Numbered from the stretch's first letter, positions 35,035 through 43,444 are shown. The stretch: DNA of 64,000 nucleotides from Stenotrophomonas hibiscicola ATCC 19867 (GCF_000382065.1 NZ_KB907499.1:171631-235630); one strand, 5' to 3'. Notes: generated by a model not told the origin, from the letters alone. Numbers and translations are program-made.

Positions 35035-35925
35035 TGCGAAATCCTCGATCTGCGTGCGTTCCTGCTGGTGTCGGAGACACGCAGCTTTCATCGGGCCGCG
35101 GAAATCCTTCACGTCTCCCAGCCCGCACTCAGCCGCCGGATCCAGAAACTGGAGCAGGCGGTGGGCTCGCCGCTGCTGGAGCGCACCACGCGCAGCGTCA
35201 GTACCACCGCCGTCGGCGAGAACCTGCTGCCACTGGTGCGCCGCATGCTGGAGGAATTCGATGGATCACTGTTCTCGCTGCGCGGCCGCGAAGACACCCG
35301 CGGCGCGACAGTGACCATCGCCTGCCTGCCGACGGCGGCGTTCTACTTCCTGCCCAGCGTGATGGCGCGTTTCCACGAAGCGCACCCGAACGTTCGCTTC
35401 CGCATTCTGGATATCCCGGCCACGGAGGGTCTGCAGGCAGTGGAACGTGGCGAAGTCGAGTTCGGCATCAACTTCATGGGCGCCAACGATCCGAATCTCG
35501 ACTTCGACGTGCTGGCTGAGGACCCCTTCGTCCTCGCCTGCCGGCGCGATCATCCGCTGGCCCGCAAGCGCAAAGTGGAATGGGCTGATCTGGCCGAGCA
35601 CCAGCTGATCACCGTGCATCGCACCAGCGGCAACCGCACGCTGCTGGACGGCGCGCTGGCGCGCGAGAACCTCAAGTTGAGCTGGCACTACGAAGTGACC
35701 CACCTGTCGACGTCACTGGGCATGGTCGAGGCGGGCATCGGCGTGTCGGTGCTACCGAAGATGGCCACGCCAGATGGGGATCACCCCACCCTGGTGACTC
35801 GCGCGATCGGCAACCCGGTGGTGTCGCGCACGATCGGCATCGTCCGCCGCCGCGGCGCCCTGCTCTCGCCCACGGCGGAGCGATTCCTGCAGATGCTGAT
35901 GAGCCAGTGGCGTGGGGAGGCGTGA
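35023..35925 (+). CDS. LysR-family transcriptional regulator
   Basis: A 300-residue LysR protein with an N-terminal winged helix (FLLVSETRSFHRAAEILHVSQPALSRRIQKLE) and a co-inducer-binding domain of two lobes. It is divergent from the GalD-like/ABC/porin operon with a 109-bp gap, which is the normal arrangement for LysR control of that operon. The inducer would presumably be the transported compound or its metabolite. Confidence 0.93.
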   Translation: MSINCEILDLRAFLLVSETRSFHRAAEILHVSQPALSRRIQKLEQAVGSPLLERTTRSVSTTAVGENLLPLVRRMLEEFDGSLFSLRGREDTRGATVTIACLPTAAFYFLPSVMARFHEAHPNVRFRILDIPATEGLQAVERGEVEFGINFMGANDPNLDFDVLAEDPFVLACRRDHPLARKRKVEWADLAEHQLITVHRTSGNRTLLDGALARENLKLSWHYEVTHLSTSLGMVEAGIGVSVLPKMATPDGDHPTLVTRAIGNPVVSRTIGIVRRRGALLSPTAERFLQMLMSQWRGEA

Positions 35926-35986
35926 GCAGTCCCGCAGTTCACGCACCCATCCGTTCCGGCACACTGGGCGCTGACAGGGTCGCCCT

Positions 35987-36367
35987 TCATGACGAGGCCG
36001 CGAAGATCGACGCAATACCTGCAAGCGATCCCACGGCCACCCATGAGAGCGTGGCGAATGCAGTCAGCAGTACCTTGCGGTGGACGGCCTGCGCTTCGTT
36101 CTGGGCCTCCGACCGTCGCGCATAGGGCCTGGAGAAACCCAGCAGTTCGCCGGTGACAGTCAACACCCCCATCAGGATCAGTGCGGTCACGCAGAAGCCG
36201 AACATGGAGCCTATGAAGGCCAAATGGCGGGTGTCGCCGATAGCCGGCTGAGTCCCGGCCAGGGCTTCCACAAGTTGCCCCGTCCACCGTGCGGGCAGCC
36301 AGGCCAGGGCTGCGACAATGCCGAAGTGACTGGCCACGTTGATCCAGAACCAGGATGTGGTCTTCAT
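35987..36367 (-). CDS. Small integral membrane protein
   Basis: A 126-residue protein with three predicted membrane helices (around residues 8-25, 50-70 and 98-120) and a basic loop between the second and third. Start is ATG at 36367 (MKTTSWFWINVASHFG). The family is not recognised. It is convergent with the LysR gene and downstream of the SMAG palindrome. Confidence 0.7.
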   Translation of the reverse strand: MKTTSWFWINVASHFGIVAALAWLPARWTGQLVEALAGTQPAIGDTRHLAFIGSMFGFCVTALILMGVLTVTGELLGFSRPYARRSEAQNEAQAVHRKVLLTAFATLSWVAVGSLAGIASIFAASS

Positions 36368-36445
36368 CACGTCAGCGATTCCGGTGTTGGCCAGTGGCGG
36401 GCATCGTGACGCCTGCGCCAGCCCCGCGCAACGCTGCATGGGGAA

Positions 36446-36467
36446 GCCGGCCAGCGGCCGGCACTAC
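36446..36467 (-). repeat. SMAG-type GTAG palindromic repeat
   Basis: Read on the minus strand this is GTAG followed by TGCCGGCC-GCT-GGCCGGC: a GTAG head with an 8-bp hairpin, the structure reported for SMAG elements, a REP-like family numerous in Stenotrophomonas maltophilia. It lies between two membrane protein genes. Confidence 0.8.
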
Positions 36468-36475
36468 CAGGTCAA

Positions 36476-37003
36476 TCAGCCTGGGGTTTCCAGTCCCTTG
36501 CCTGCCGCATCCACCCTCAGCGAGGCCAGGTACCGGGCGTACTTGCCGACGAAGATGCCAGTGAACCCGCCTGTCAGCAGCAGGTAGGCGGCACTGAAAC
36601 CGGCATGGGCGGTCAGCGACGGCGACACCGCAAATGCGGCTTCGAAGCCGTACTTCACCAGGAAGGTGACCAGCAGCAGCGGCAGCAGGCTGAAGTCCGC
36701 GCTGCGCCAGAGCTTGCCGGTGCTGCGATCCAGCGTCAGCTTCAATCGATTCAGCAGCAGCCAGGCAAGTGCCGCGCCCGTTGCGATGCCGGCCAGCCAC
36801 TCGCTCCAGGCGGCCAGCGACGCGCCGAAGCGATGACTGATCGACCACGCGCCCCAGACTGCGAACAGCGCGGGCACGATCGCCAGTTTGTGCAGCGAGG
36901 TTTCTGCAGGCTTCATGGCGGCAATGCCACGGGTGACCAGGAAGGCCAGGAGCAGCCAGACCCAGACCGGCGTCTGCGAGGCGAGTTGCTGGAGCATGTT
37001 CAT
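36476..37003 (-). CDS. Conserved integral membrane protein
   Basis: A 175-residue protein with five or six predicted transmembrane helices (first at TPVWVWLLLAFLVTRGIAAM, last at YLLLTGGFTGIFVGKYARYL), resembling uncharacterised proteobacterial membrane proteins. Start ATG at 37003 has AAGGGGA nine bases upstream. It is divergent from a serine hydrolase gene across a 234-bp gap that holds two palindromes with a CAGCTG core. The function is unknown. Confidence 0.8.
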   Translation of the reverse strand: MNMLQQLASQTPVWVWLLLAFLVTRGIAAMKPAETSLHKLAIVPALFAVWGAWSISHRFGASLAAWSEWLAGIATGAALAWLLLNRLKLTLDRSTGKLWRSADFSLLPLLLVTFLVKYGFEAAFAVSPSLTAHAGFSAAYLLLTGGFTGIFVGKYARYLASLRVDAAGKGLETPG

Positions 37004-37093
37004 GAGCGGTCCCCTTGATGAGTGGTGGCTGAGTGGTGGCGAGGTGCCCTCGCATTGGCTCTCACTATTCGCTTCCGCCCGGGTTGCAGCCAG

Positions 37094-37105
37094 TGACAGC
37101 TGTCA
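37094..37105. promoter_or_regulatory. Palindrome TGACAGCTGTCA in a divergent promoter region
   Basis: A perfect 12-bp palindrome between the membrane protein (leftward) and serine hydrolase (rightward) genes. A second, nearly perfect 18-bp palindrome with the same CAGCTG centre (CCCCGGCAGCTGTCGGGG) lies at 37140-37157. They may be operator sites; no cognate regulator is identified. Confidence 0.4.
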
Positions 37106-37237
37106 GCCATCGCGGATGACCCGCCGGCATGCTGCGCGTCCCCGGCAGCTGTCGGGGTGGATTCACCCGGTGCACCCTGCGCGGGCCGGCCCTCAGTCCG
37201 CGCTACCATCACCACGACGCCGCTGCGAGCCACGTGC

Positions 37238-38389
37238 ATGTACCACGACCCTGTTCGACGTCGCCTGTGTGCGGCGCTGCTGGCCACTGGCTTCGGCCTG
37301 TCAGCACCATCGGCGCTGGCGAGCCGGGCGACGTTGGCGGGATGCGGTTCGCTGACCGCATTGCTGCAGGCCGAACGGCAGCCTGGCATGGCGGCCGTTC
37401 TGGTCGATCACGGGCGCATTGCCGCGCTGTGCACGACCGGGCGGCTCAATGACACCCGGCCTGCACCGATTGATCGCCATACCGTGTTCGAACTGGGGTC
37501 GATCACCAAGCTGTTCACGGCCCTGCTGATTTTCCGGCTCCAGCAGCGGCATCTGCTCGACGTCACCGCGCCCATCGGCCAGTACGTGGAAGGGTTGCCT
37601 TCCGCATGGGCATCCACTTCGCTGCTGCAGCTGCTGAGCCATACCTCAGGCATTCCCAACTATCTGAATGAAGAAAATTTCCTGCGGTTGATGCCGACGA
37701 ATCCAGCCCCCAGTGAATTGCTCGCAGAGGTGGCCGAGCGGCCGCTGGCGTTTGCGCCCGGTGCGCGGCACGCCTATTCCAATACGAACTACATCCTGCT
37801 CGGCCTGGCCATAGAGCATGCAACCGGCATGGACTACTGGCGGGTTCTGCAGGAGGAGATACTGTCGCCGCTGGGCATGCGCGATGCGGGACCGCGTCGT
37901 GCAGACGATCGGCGCCGGATTGCCCAGGGGCATCTGTTCCAGGATGGCCACTGGCGCGCACCACCGCCCACTGCTCCGGGCTCGGCATGGGCCGCCGGCG
38001 GCCTGCTCGCCAGCATCGACGACATGGCGCGCTTTGCTGTGGCGCTGGACCAGCATCGACTGTTGCCCGAGGCGGCCCTGAAGCGGATGTGGTGCGACAC
38101 ACTCCTCGCCAATGGCAGCAAGGCGGGCTGGGGGGCCGGCTGGGAAGTTTCCGATGGCGGAAAGGTAGTCGGCCATGGCGGCGGGACCGCAGGCTTTACC
38201 GGGTATCTCCGGCACCGTCCCACCGATCGAAGAACGCTCGTCGTACTGATCAATCGCGCCGGAGACATCAACCCGCAGGGCATTGCAGAGCGCCTCGACC
38301 TGGGCATGCGTCGCTGCAATGGGAGGCTTTCCAGGCCGGCGCCTTCGCTGGATCAACCCGGCACCCGGACAACGCGATCCATGCCATGA
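37238..38389 (+). CDS. Serine hydrolase, beta-lactamase class C fold
   Basis: A 383-residue exported protein (signal peptide to PSALASR) with all three motifs of the class C/DD-peptidase superfamily: S88-I-T-K91, Y180-S-N182 and HGGGTAGF in the KTG position. The core HTSGIPNYL is typical of EstB/AmpH-like members. The start is ATG at 37238. Function is probably as an esterase, D-aminopeptidase or peptidoglycan-related hydrolase; true beta-lactamase activity cannot be claimed. Confidence 0.85.
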   Translation: MYHDPVRRRLCAALLATGFGLSAPSALASRATLAGCGSLTALLQAERQPGMAAVLVDHGRIAALCTTGRLNDTRPAPIDRHTVFELGSITKLFTALLIFRLQQRHLLDVTAPIGQYVEGLPSAWASTSLLQLLSHTSGIPNYLNEENFLRLMPTNPAPSELLAEVAERPLAFAPGARHAYSNTNYILLGLAIEHATGMDYWRVLQEEILSPLGMRDAGPRRADDRRRIAQGHLFQDGHWRAPPPTAPGSAWAAGGLLASIDDMARFAVALDQHRLLPEAALKRMWCDTLLANGSKAGWGAGWEVSDGGKVVGHGGGTAGFTGYLRHRPTDRRTLVVLINRAGDINPQGIAERLDLGMRRCNGRLSRPAPSLDQPGTRTTRSMP

Positions 38390-38395
38390 CGCAGA

Positions 38396-39268
38396 TCATC
38401 GGCGCTGGCTGATGGAAATGCGCCGCCGGTACTGCGCCACCCACTCCAGCGACGGCGCAACACCGCCGAACGGGAAGAAATGCGGGCTGACCTGGCCATG
38501 GGCGCGGGTCAGCCCCTTCACCAGGCGATCGACGAAAACCTCCGGCCCCGCCGTTCCGAGCAGCCGGCCGATCGAGATGCCATACTGGGCGAGCATCGAT
38601 GCACTGGCGCCTACGCCACACATCGCCGCATAACGCAGCAAGCGGGCGATGCTGGCCGGACCCGGCACGCCGACCAGCACCGGAACGCTGATGCCGCGCG
38701 CGCGCAGTGCATCCAGCCAGGCCAGCACGGCATCGGCATCGAAGGCGAACTGGGTGACGATCACAGGCGCCATGCGGCGCGCTTCGATGGCCCGGCACTT
38801 GCGTTCGAGTACCTGCCAGCGAGCGTCGCCGCTCATCGCCGGATGGCCTTCCGGATGCCCGCCGATACCTACGACCTTGATGCCGAAACGCTCAAGACGC
38901 CCGGTCTCGATGATCGAAGCACTGTCGGCAAACGGCCCGGCAGGCGTGGCGAGGTCACCGGCGATCAGCAGGCAGCGCTCCACCCCGGCTTCGCTGGTGG
39001 CGCGCTCCAGGAAGCGTTCAAGCGCTGTGCGTGACCCGATGCGCCGCGCGGAGAGATGCGGCATCGGCTCGAATCCGAGCGCGCGCACGGTGCGCACGGC
39101 GGCCAGGCGGGCGTCGTCATCCTCGCTGGCCAGCCAGGGAATGGAGATGACCGTACCGCGCGGGATCCGATCCGCCTCGGCGCGCAGCGCGGGCATGGCC
39201 TTCGCGCTGACTTCCAGTGAAAAGGCGTTGATGAAGGCTTCCGCGCGCGCTGAGGTACCGACCGGCAT
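38396..39268 (-). CDS. Methylenetetrahydrofolate reductase (MetF)-like protein
   Basis: A 290-residue TIM-barrel protein of the MetF superfamily. Recognisable blocks are the N-terminal FSLEVS (MetF FEFFPP position), AGDLATPAGPF (the RGD/Asp position for flavin), GIGGHPEGHP (GYPExHP) and the C-terminal VPVLVGVPGPAS and HFFPFGG. The normal TYGA segment after strand 2 is replaced by SIPWLAS, so it is divergent from housekeeping MetF. Its ATG at 39268 shares one base with the metR stop (TGATG), so it is coupled to metR. It may supply or process one-carbon units for the adjacent MesD system; whether it reduces methylene-THF is untested. Confidence 0.82.
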   Translation of the reverse strand: MPVGTSARAEAFINAFSLEVSAKAMPALRAEADRIPRGTVISIPWLASEDDDARLAAVRTVRALGFEPMPHLSARRIGSRTALERFLERATSEAGVERCLLIAGDLATPAGPFADSASIIETGRLERFGIKVVGIGGHPEGHPAMSGDARWQVLERKCRAIEARRMAPVIVTQFAFDADAVLAWLDALRARGISVPVLVGVPGPASIARLLRYAAMCGVGASASMLAQYGISIGRLLGTAGPEVFVDRLVKGLTRAHGQVSPHFFPFGGVAPSLEWVAQYRRRISISQRR

Positions 39269-40182
39269 CAGCGCGCCTCGCGTGCATTGCCGGCAAGCGG
39301 CGAGCTGTTGCGGGCCAGTTCGATGAAGGCCTGCAGGTAGTCGATACCGGTATCGGCCTCGCGCGCGCCGAGATAGATCTGCTTGGGGATGCCCTTGGCG
39401 CCCAGGCGCACGGGCACCACGTCCATGCGCGCGGCGTACTCTTCCACCAGCCAGCGCGGCATTGCAGCCACGCCGCGGCCGCTGGCCACCATCTGCATCA
39501 TGATGTCGGTGGTTTCGATGGCCTTGTGGCGCCGCGGCGTGATGCCGGCCGGCAGCAGGAACTGGTTGTAGATGTCCAGGCGCTCGAACGGCACCGGATA
39601 ACTGATCAGCACTTCCTGGCCGAGCTGGCGCGGTTTTACGTGGTCCACCTTGGCCAGGGCATGGTTCCCGGCCACCACCAGCACCTGTTCGTAGTCGAAC
39701 ACGGGAATGAACTTCAGGCCCGGCTTCAGCAGCGGGTCGGGGGTAACCAGCAGGTCGATCTCGTAGCCGAACAATGCGCCGATACCGCCGAACTGGAACT
39801 TCTGCTTGACGTCCACATCCACGTCCGGCCATGCCGCCAGGTAGGGCGAGACAATCTTCAGCAGCCACTGGTAGCAGGGATGGCACTCCATGCCGATGCG
39901 CAACGCGCCACGCTCGCCCTGCGCGAACTGGCGCAGGCGCTCCTCGGCCAGGTCCAGCTGCGGCAGCACCCGGTTGGCCACTGCCAGCAGGTACTGTCCG
40001 GCCTGGGTCAGCCGCAGGCTGCGACCCTCACGCAGCCAGACCTCGGTACCCAGCTGCTGCTCCAGCTTCTTCATGCTGTGGCTGAGCGCCGACTGGGTCA
40101 GGTTGAGCACGCCGGCGGCGGCGGTGAGCGAGCCCTGCTGCTCGACCTGCTGCACGATGCTGAGGTGGATGCGCTCCAGCAT
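39268..40182 (-). CDS. metR: LysR-family regulator MetR
   Basis: A 304-residue LysR protein closely matching MetR: the HTH SLTAAAGVLNLTQSALSHSMKK, the effector-domain start IGMECHPCYQWL and VFDYEQVLVVAGNHALAK correspond to known MetR blocks. MetR activates methionine genes with homocysteine as co-effector. Start ATG at 40182; a GTG at 40197 is an alternative. It is divergent from the FMN reductase-mesX-mesD operon and coupled to the MetF-like gene, so it presumably controls both sides. Confidence 0.92.
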   Translation of the reverse strand: MLERIHLSIVQQVEQQGSLTAAAGVLNLTQSALSHSMKKLEQQLGTEVWLREGRSLRLTQAGQYLLAVANRVLPQLDLAEERLRQFAQGERGALRIGMECHPCYQWLLKIVSPYLAAWPDVDVDVKQKFQFGGIGALFGYEIDLLVTPDPLLKPGLKFIPVFDYEQVLVVAGNHALAKVDHVKPRQLGQEVLISYPVPFERLDIYNQFLLPAGITPRRHKAIETTDIMMQMVASGRGVAAMPRWLVEEYAARMDVVPVRLGAKGIPKQIYLGAREADTGIDYLQAFIELARNSSPLAGNAREAR

Positions 40183-40227
40183 GACGATGAATCTCACTCA
40201 TGGATAGGTGAAGTAATACCATTTTAC

Positions 40228-40245
40228 GTCATGGAAAGGCATGAC
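40228..40245 (+). promoter_or_regulatory. Inverted repeat in the metR/FMN reductase promoter region
   Basis: GTCATG-GAAAGG-CATGAC is a perfect 6-bp dyad 12 bp before the FMN reductase ATG. TGAATCTCACTCA on the plus strand, at the metR start, and TGAAGTAATACC nearby loosely resemble MetR TGAA-N5-TTCA sites. This 75-bp gap is the only space for shared MetR control. Confidence 0.45.
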
Positions 40246-40257
40246 TAGGATCGGGTC

Positions 40258-40845
40258 ATGCCTTCATCCCACCGCCCTCTCCGTATCGTCGCCGTGTCCG
40301 GGGGGCTGCAGCGCCCCTCGCGGGCCACCCTCCTGGCCGAGCATCTGCTGGGCGTGATCGGCAACGACGTCCATTGCGAACACCATCTGATCGAGCTCGG
40401 CGAGCTCGCCCCGCAGCTGGCCGGCGCCCTGTGCCGCTCACAATTGCCCGAGGCTGTCGAGCGCCAGCTGCTTGCCGTCGAGCACGCCGATGTCCTCGTG
40501 GTGAGCACACCGGTCTATCGCGGCTCGTACACCGGGCTGTTCAAGCATTTCTTCGACTTCATCCACCAGGATGCGCTGGTCGACACCCCCATCCTGCTGG
40601 CCGCGACCGGCGGCAGCGAGCGCCATGCGCTGGTGATCGACCACCAGCTGCGGCCGCTCTTCAGCTTCTTCCAGGCCCGCACCTTGCCGCTGGGCGTCTA
40701 TGCCACCGACCGCGATTTCGCCGACGGCCGCGTGCACAACGAACCGCTGATCGAGCGCGCTCGACTGGCGGTCCACCGAGCCATGCCACTGCTGGCCCTG
40801 GCCCGCCAGCCCGTCGCCGCCCTCGAGGCTGCCGCAGCACCCTGA
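40258..40845 (+). CDS. NAD(P)H-dependent FMN reductase (SsuE/MsuE-like)
   Basis: A 195-residue flavodoxin-fold reductase. The phosphate-binding loop is VSGGLQRPSRATLLAEH and the isoalloxazine-contact region is VSTPVYRGSYTGLFKHFFDF, as in SsuE/MsuE. These enzymes supply FMNH2 to two-component monooxygenases. Here no SsuD- or MsuD-type monooxygenase follows; instead mesX starts 57 nt downstream, so the reduced flavin may serve the oxygen-dependent MesX/MesD methionine synthesis. This partnership is inferred from gene order. Confidence 0.9.
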   Translation: MPSSHRPLRIVAVSGGLQRPSRATLLAEHLLGVIGNDVHCEHHLIELGELAPQLAGALCRSQLPEAVERQLLAVEHADVLVVSTPVYRGSYTGLFKHFFDFIHQDALVDTPILLAATGGSERHALVIDHQLRPLFSFFQARTLPLGVYATDRDFADGRVHNEPLIERARLAVHRAMPLLALARQPVAALEAAAAP

Positions 40846-40902
40846 ATGCCGGATGCGCTCGCCCCGCATCCGGATGTCACCCCGCATCACGGAACGCCGC
40901 CC

Positions 40903-41880
40903 ATGACGAACGACACCTTCACCTTCAGCATCACGCGCATCCCCTTCAACGAGGACTACCAGCCCGCCGAGGGCACGCGCATCACCACCAATTTCGCCAA
41001 TCTGGCGCGCGGCGCTTCCCGGCGGGAAAACCTGCGCAACACCCTCAGCATGATCAACAACCGCTTCAACGACCTGGCGCACTGGGACAACCCGAGCGCC
41101 GATCGTTATGCCGTCGAGCTGGACATCATCTCGGTGGAGATGCACATCGACGGCGCCGACGGCAACGATCCGTTTCCGTTGATCGAGGTGCTGCAACCGA
41201 CCATCGTCGACACGCGGACCGGCGCGCGTATCGAAGGCATCGTCGGCAACAATTTCTCGTCCTACGTGCGTGATTACGATTTCAGCGTGGTGCTGCCGGC
41301 CAGCAACGAGGGCAAGGCCACCTTCGGCATTCCGGAAGGCTTTGGCGACCTGCACGGCAAGCTGTTCAAGCACTTCCTTGGATCGGACGCCTACCGCGCC
41401 AGCTTCCGCAAGGGGCCGGTGATCTGCATCAGCGTCTCCAGCAGCAGGACCTACCACCGCACCGAGAATCATCACCCCATCCTGGGCGTGGAGTACCGGC
41501 AGGGCGAGTTCTCCGCCACCGACCACTACTTCGACAAGATGGGCCTGCAGGTACGTTACTTCATGCCGCCGGGCAGCGTCGCGCCGCTGGCGTTCTACTT
41601 CCAGGGCGACCTGCTGGGCGACTACTCGAACCTGGAGCTGATCGGCACCATCAGCACGATGGAAGCGTTCCAGAAAATCTACCGCCCGGAGATCTACAAC
41701 GCCAATTCCGTGGCCGGCAAGGTCTACCAGCCCAGCCTGAAGCACCAGGATTACTCGTCCACCCGCATCGTCTACGACCGCGAAGAGCGCAGCCAGCTGG
41801 CGGTCAAGCAGGGCCGGTTCACCGAAGAGCACTTCATCAAGCCGTACCGCGCCGTGCTTGAGCAGTGGGCTGCGCGCTGA
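40903..41880 (+). CDS. mesX: MesX (DUF1852), partner of the MesD methionine synthase
   Basis: A 325-residue DUF1852 protein. Members are encoded beside MesD and, from genetic studies of folate-independent methionine synthases, are needed with oxygen for MesD function; their chemistry is unknown. Visible features are FTFSITRIPFNEDY at the N-terminus, NLRNTLSMINNRFNDL, and conserved Glu/His-rich TENHHPILGVEY with TDHYFDKMGLQVRYFMPPGS, which could hold a metal or flavin. I chose ATG at 40903, where homology-like sequence begins; an ATG at 40846 abuts the FMN reductase stop. The protein has no signal peptide and is probably cytosolic. Confidence 0.88.
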   Translation: MTNDTFTFSITRIPFNEDYQPAEGTRITTNFANLARGASRRENLRNTLSMINNRFNDLAHWDNPSADRYAVELDIISVEMHIDGADGNDPFPLIEVLQPTIVDTRTGARIEGIVGNNFSSYVRDYDFSVVLPASNEGKATFGIPEGFGDLHGKLFKHFLGSDAYRASFRKGPVICISVSSSRTYHRTENHHPILGVEYRQGEFSATDHYFDKMGLQVRYFMPPGSVAPLAFYFQGDLLGDYSNLELIGTISTMEAFQKIYRPEIYNANSVAGKVYQPSLKHQDYSSTRIVYDREERSQLAVKQGRFTEEHFIKPYRAVLEQWAAR

Positions 41881-41922
41881 TCCATCGATTTCCCCTTCGC
41901 ATACCAGGACAACCCGACACCG

Positions 41923-42951
41923 ATGAAGAAACTGCTCCCCACCTCCACCGCCGGCAGCCTGCCCAAGCCGTCCTGGCTGGCAGAACCCGAAAAGCTCTGG
42001 TCGCCCTGGAAGCTGCAGGACGAAGGCCTGGCTGAAGGCAAGCAGGATGCGCTGCGCCTGTCGCTGCAGGAACAGCAACACGCGGGCATCGACATCGTCA
42101 GCGACGGTGAGCAGACCCGGCAGCACTTCGTCACTACCTTCATCGAGCATCTCAGCGGCGTTGACTTCGAAAAGCGCGAAACCGTGCGCATCCGTAACCG
42201 CTACGATGCCAGCGTGCCCACCGTGGTCGGCGCCGTGAGCCGTCCGAAGCCGGTGTTCGTGGAGGATGCGAAGTTCCTGCGCCGCCAGACTGCGCAGCCG
42301 ATCAAGTGGGCGCTGCCCGGCCCGATGACGATGATCGACACGCTGTACGACGCCCACTACAGGAGCCGGGAGAAGCTGGCCTGGGAGTTCGCGAAGATCC
42401 TCAACGAGGAAGCGAAGGAGCTGGAAGCGGCCGGCGTGGACATCATCCAGTTCGATGAGCCGGCCTTCAATGTGTTCTTCGACGAAGTGAACGACTGGGG
42501 CGTGGCCGCCCTGGAGCGCGCGATCGAAGGGCTGACGTGCGAGACAGCCGTGCACATCTGCTACGGTTACGGGATCAAGGCCAACACCGACTGGAAGCAG
42601 ACGCTGGGATCGGAATGGCGCCAGTACGAGGAATCGTTCCCGAAACTGCAGGCCTCCAGCCTCGACATCATTTCGCTGGAATGCCATAACTCGCACGTGC
42701 CGATCGACCTGATCGAGCTGGTCCGTGGCAAGAAGGTGATGGTAGGCGCGATCGACGTGGCCTCGAGCGCGGTGGAAACACCGGAAGAAGTGGCCGACAC
42801 CCTGCGCAGGGCGCTGCAGTTCGTGGATGCCGACAAGCTTTACCCCAGCACCAACTGCGGCATGGCGCCGCTGGCCCGCACCGTGGCCAGGGGCAAGCTG
42901 CGCGCGCTCAGCGAAGGGGCCAGGATCGTGCGTGAGGAGCTTTCGGCGTAG
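41923..42951 (+). CDS. mesD: Methionine synthase MesD (MetE C-terminal-domain type)
   Basis: A 342-residue protein equal to the catalytic C-terminal domain of cobalamin-independent methionine synthase, without the N-terminal folate-binding domain of MetE. Zinc/homocysteine-site residues are visible: H211 and C213 (HICYGYG), C312 (STNCGMAP), and the D/E pair in IDIVSDGEQTR and IIQFDEPAFN. It transfers a methyl group to homocysteine; with MesX it works without folate or B12 but needs oxygen, and the methyl donor is unknown. It is the last gene of the operon, 42 bp after mesX, and its end overlaps a convergent small gene. Confidence 0.9.
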   Translation: MKKLLPTSTAGSLPKPSWLAEPEKLWSPWKLQDEGLAEGKQDALRLSLQEQQHAGIDIVSDGEQTRQHFVTTFIEHLSGVDFEKRETVRIRNRYDASVPTVVGAVSRPKPVFVEDAKFLRRQTAQPIKWALPGPMTMIDTLYDAHYRSREKLAWEFAKILNEEAKELEAAGVDIIQFDEPAFNVFFDEVNDWGVAALERAIEGLTCETAVHICYGYGIKANTDWKQTLGSEWRQYEESFPKLQASSLDIISLECHNSHVPIDLIELVRGKKVMVGAIDVASSAVETPEEVADTLRRALQFVDADKLYPSTNCGMAPLARTVARGKLRALSEGARIVREELSA

Positions 42952-43444
42952 CGTTTGCCAGGGCTGTGGGCGTCCTGCCGGGTACCGACCACGCCTGACA
43001 CGTTAACTGCCCCAAGGGCCTTGCAGGCTGCCGCGGTGCGAGCGCCTGCTTGATGCGTGCCACCTCCCCTGTCCCGGCCTCGGCCAGGCGGCGCGCCTGC
43101 TGGCGCTGCTCCCGTGTGAGCGGCGGCGGCCGCGCCGCGCCTGCCGAAGGCGCGGCGCCCACGAGACAGGCGACCGCGTCGCGCAGCCGCAACCGGGGGC
43201 AAAGCCGAGCCGCGCACCAGCGCTCGGCATAGCGCCGGGCTTGCCGCGCATTCACCGCGTGCACCACCTTGGCCGGGGACATCCTGCGTGCATCCAGGTA
43301 CACCTGGAAGCCGAGCACTGCGTGCGGGACGATGCTGGCCACGATGCGGCCGCTCCACCATAGATCCCAGCGCTCACCGCGTTGCACCCAGCCGGAGGAC
43401 GCGGGGACTGCCGGGAGACCGCGAAGATCGGAGAAGGAATGCAT
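42908..43444 (-). CDS. Hypothetical protein, 178 residues
   Basis: Starts at ATG 43444 (MHSFSDLRGLPAVPASSGWV) and ends convergently inside the last 44 bp of mesD. The first half looks like a real folded domain (GWVQRGERWDLWWSGRIVASIVPHAVLG then RQARRYAERWCAARL); the second half is basic and Ala/Arg-rich. There is no signal peptide. The family is not recognised; the overlap with mesD makes the C-terminal part less certain. Confidence 0.6.
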   Translation of the reverse strand: MHSFSDLRGLPAVPASSGWVQRGERWDLWWSGRIVASIVPHAVLGFQVYLDARRMSPAKVVHAVNARQARRYAERWCAARLCPRLRLRDAVACLVGAAPSAGAARPPPLTREQRQQARRLAEAGTGEVARIKQALAPRQPARPLGQLTCQAWSVPGRTPTALANATPKAPHARSWPLR

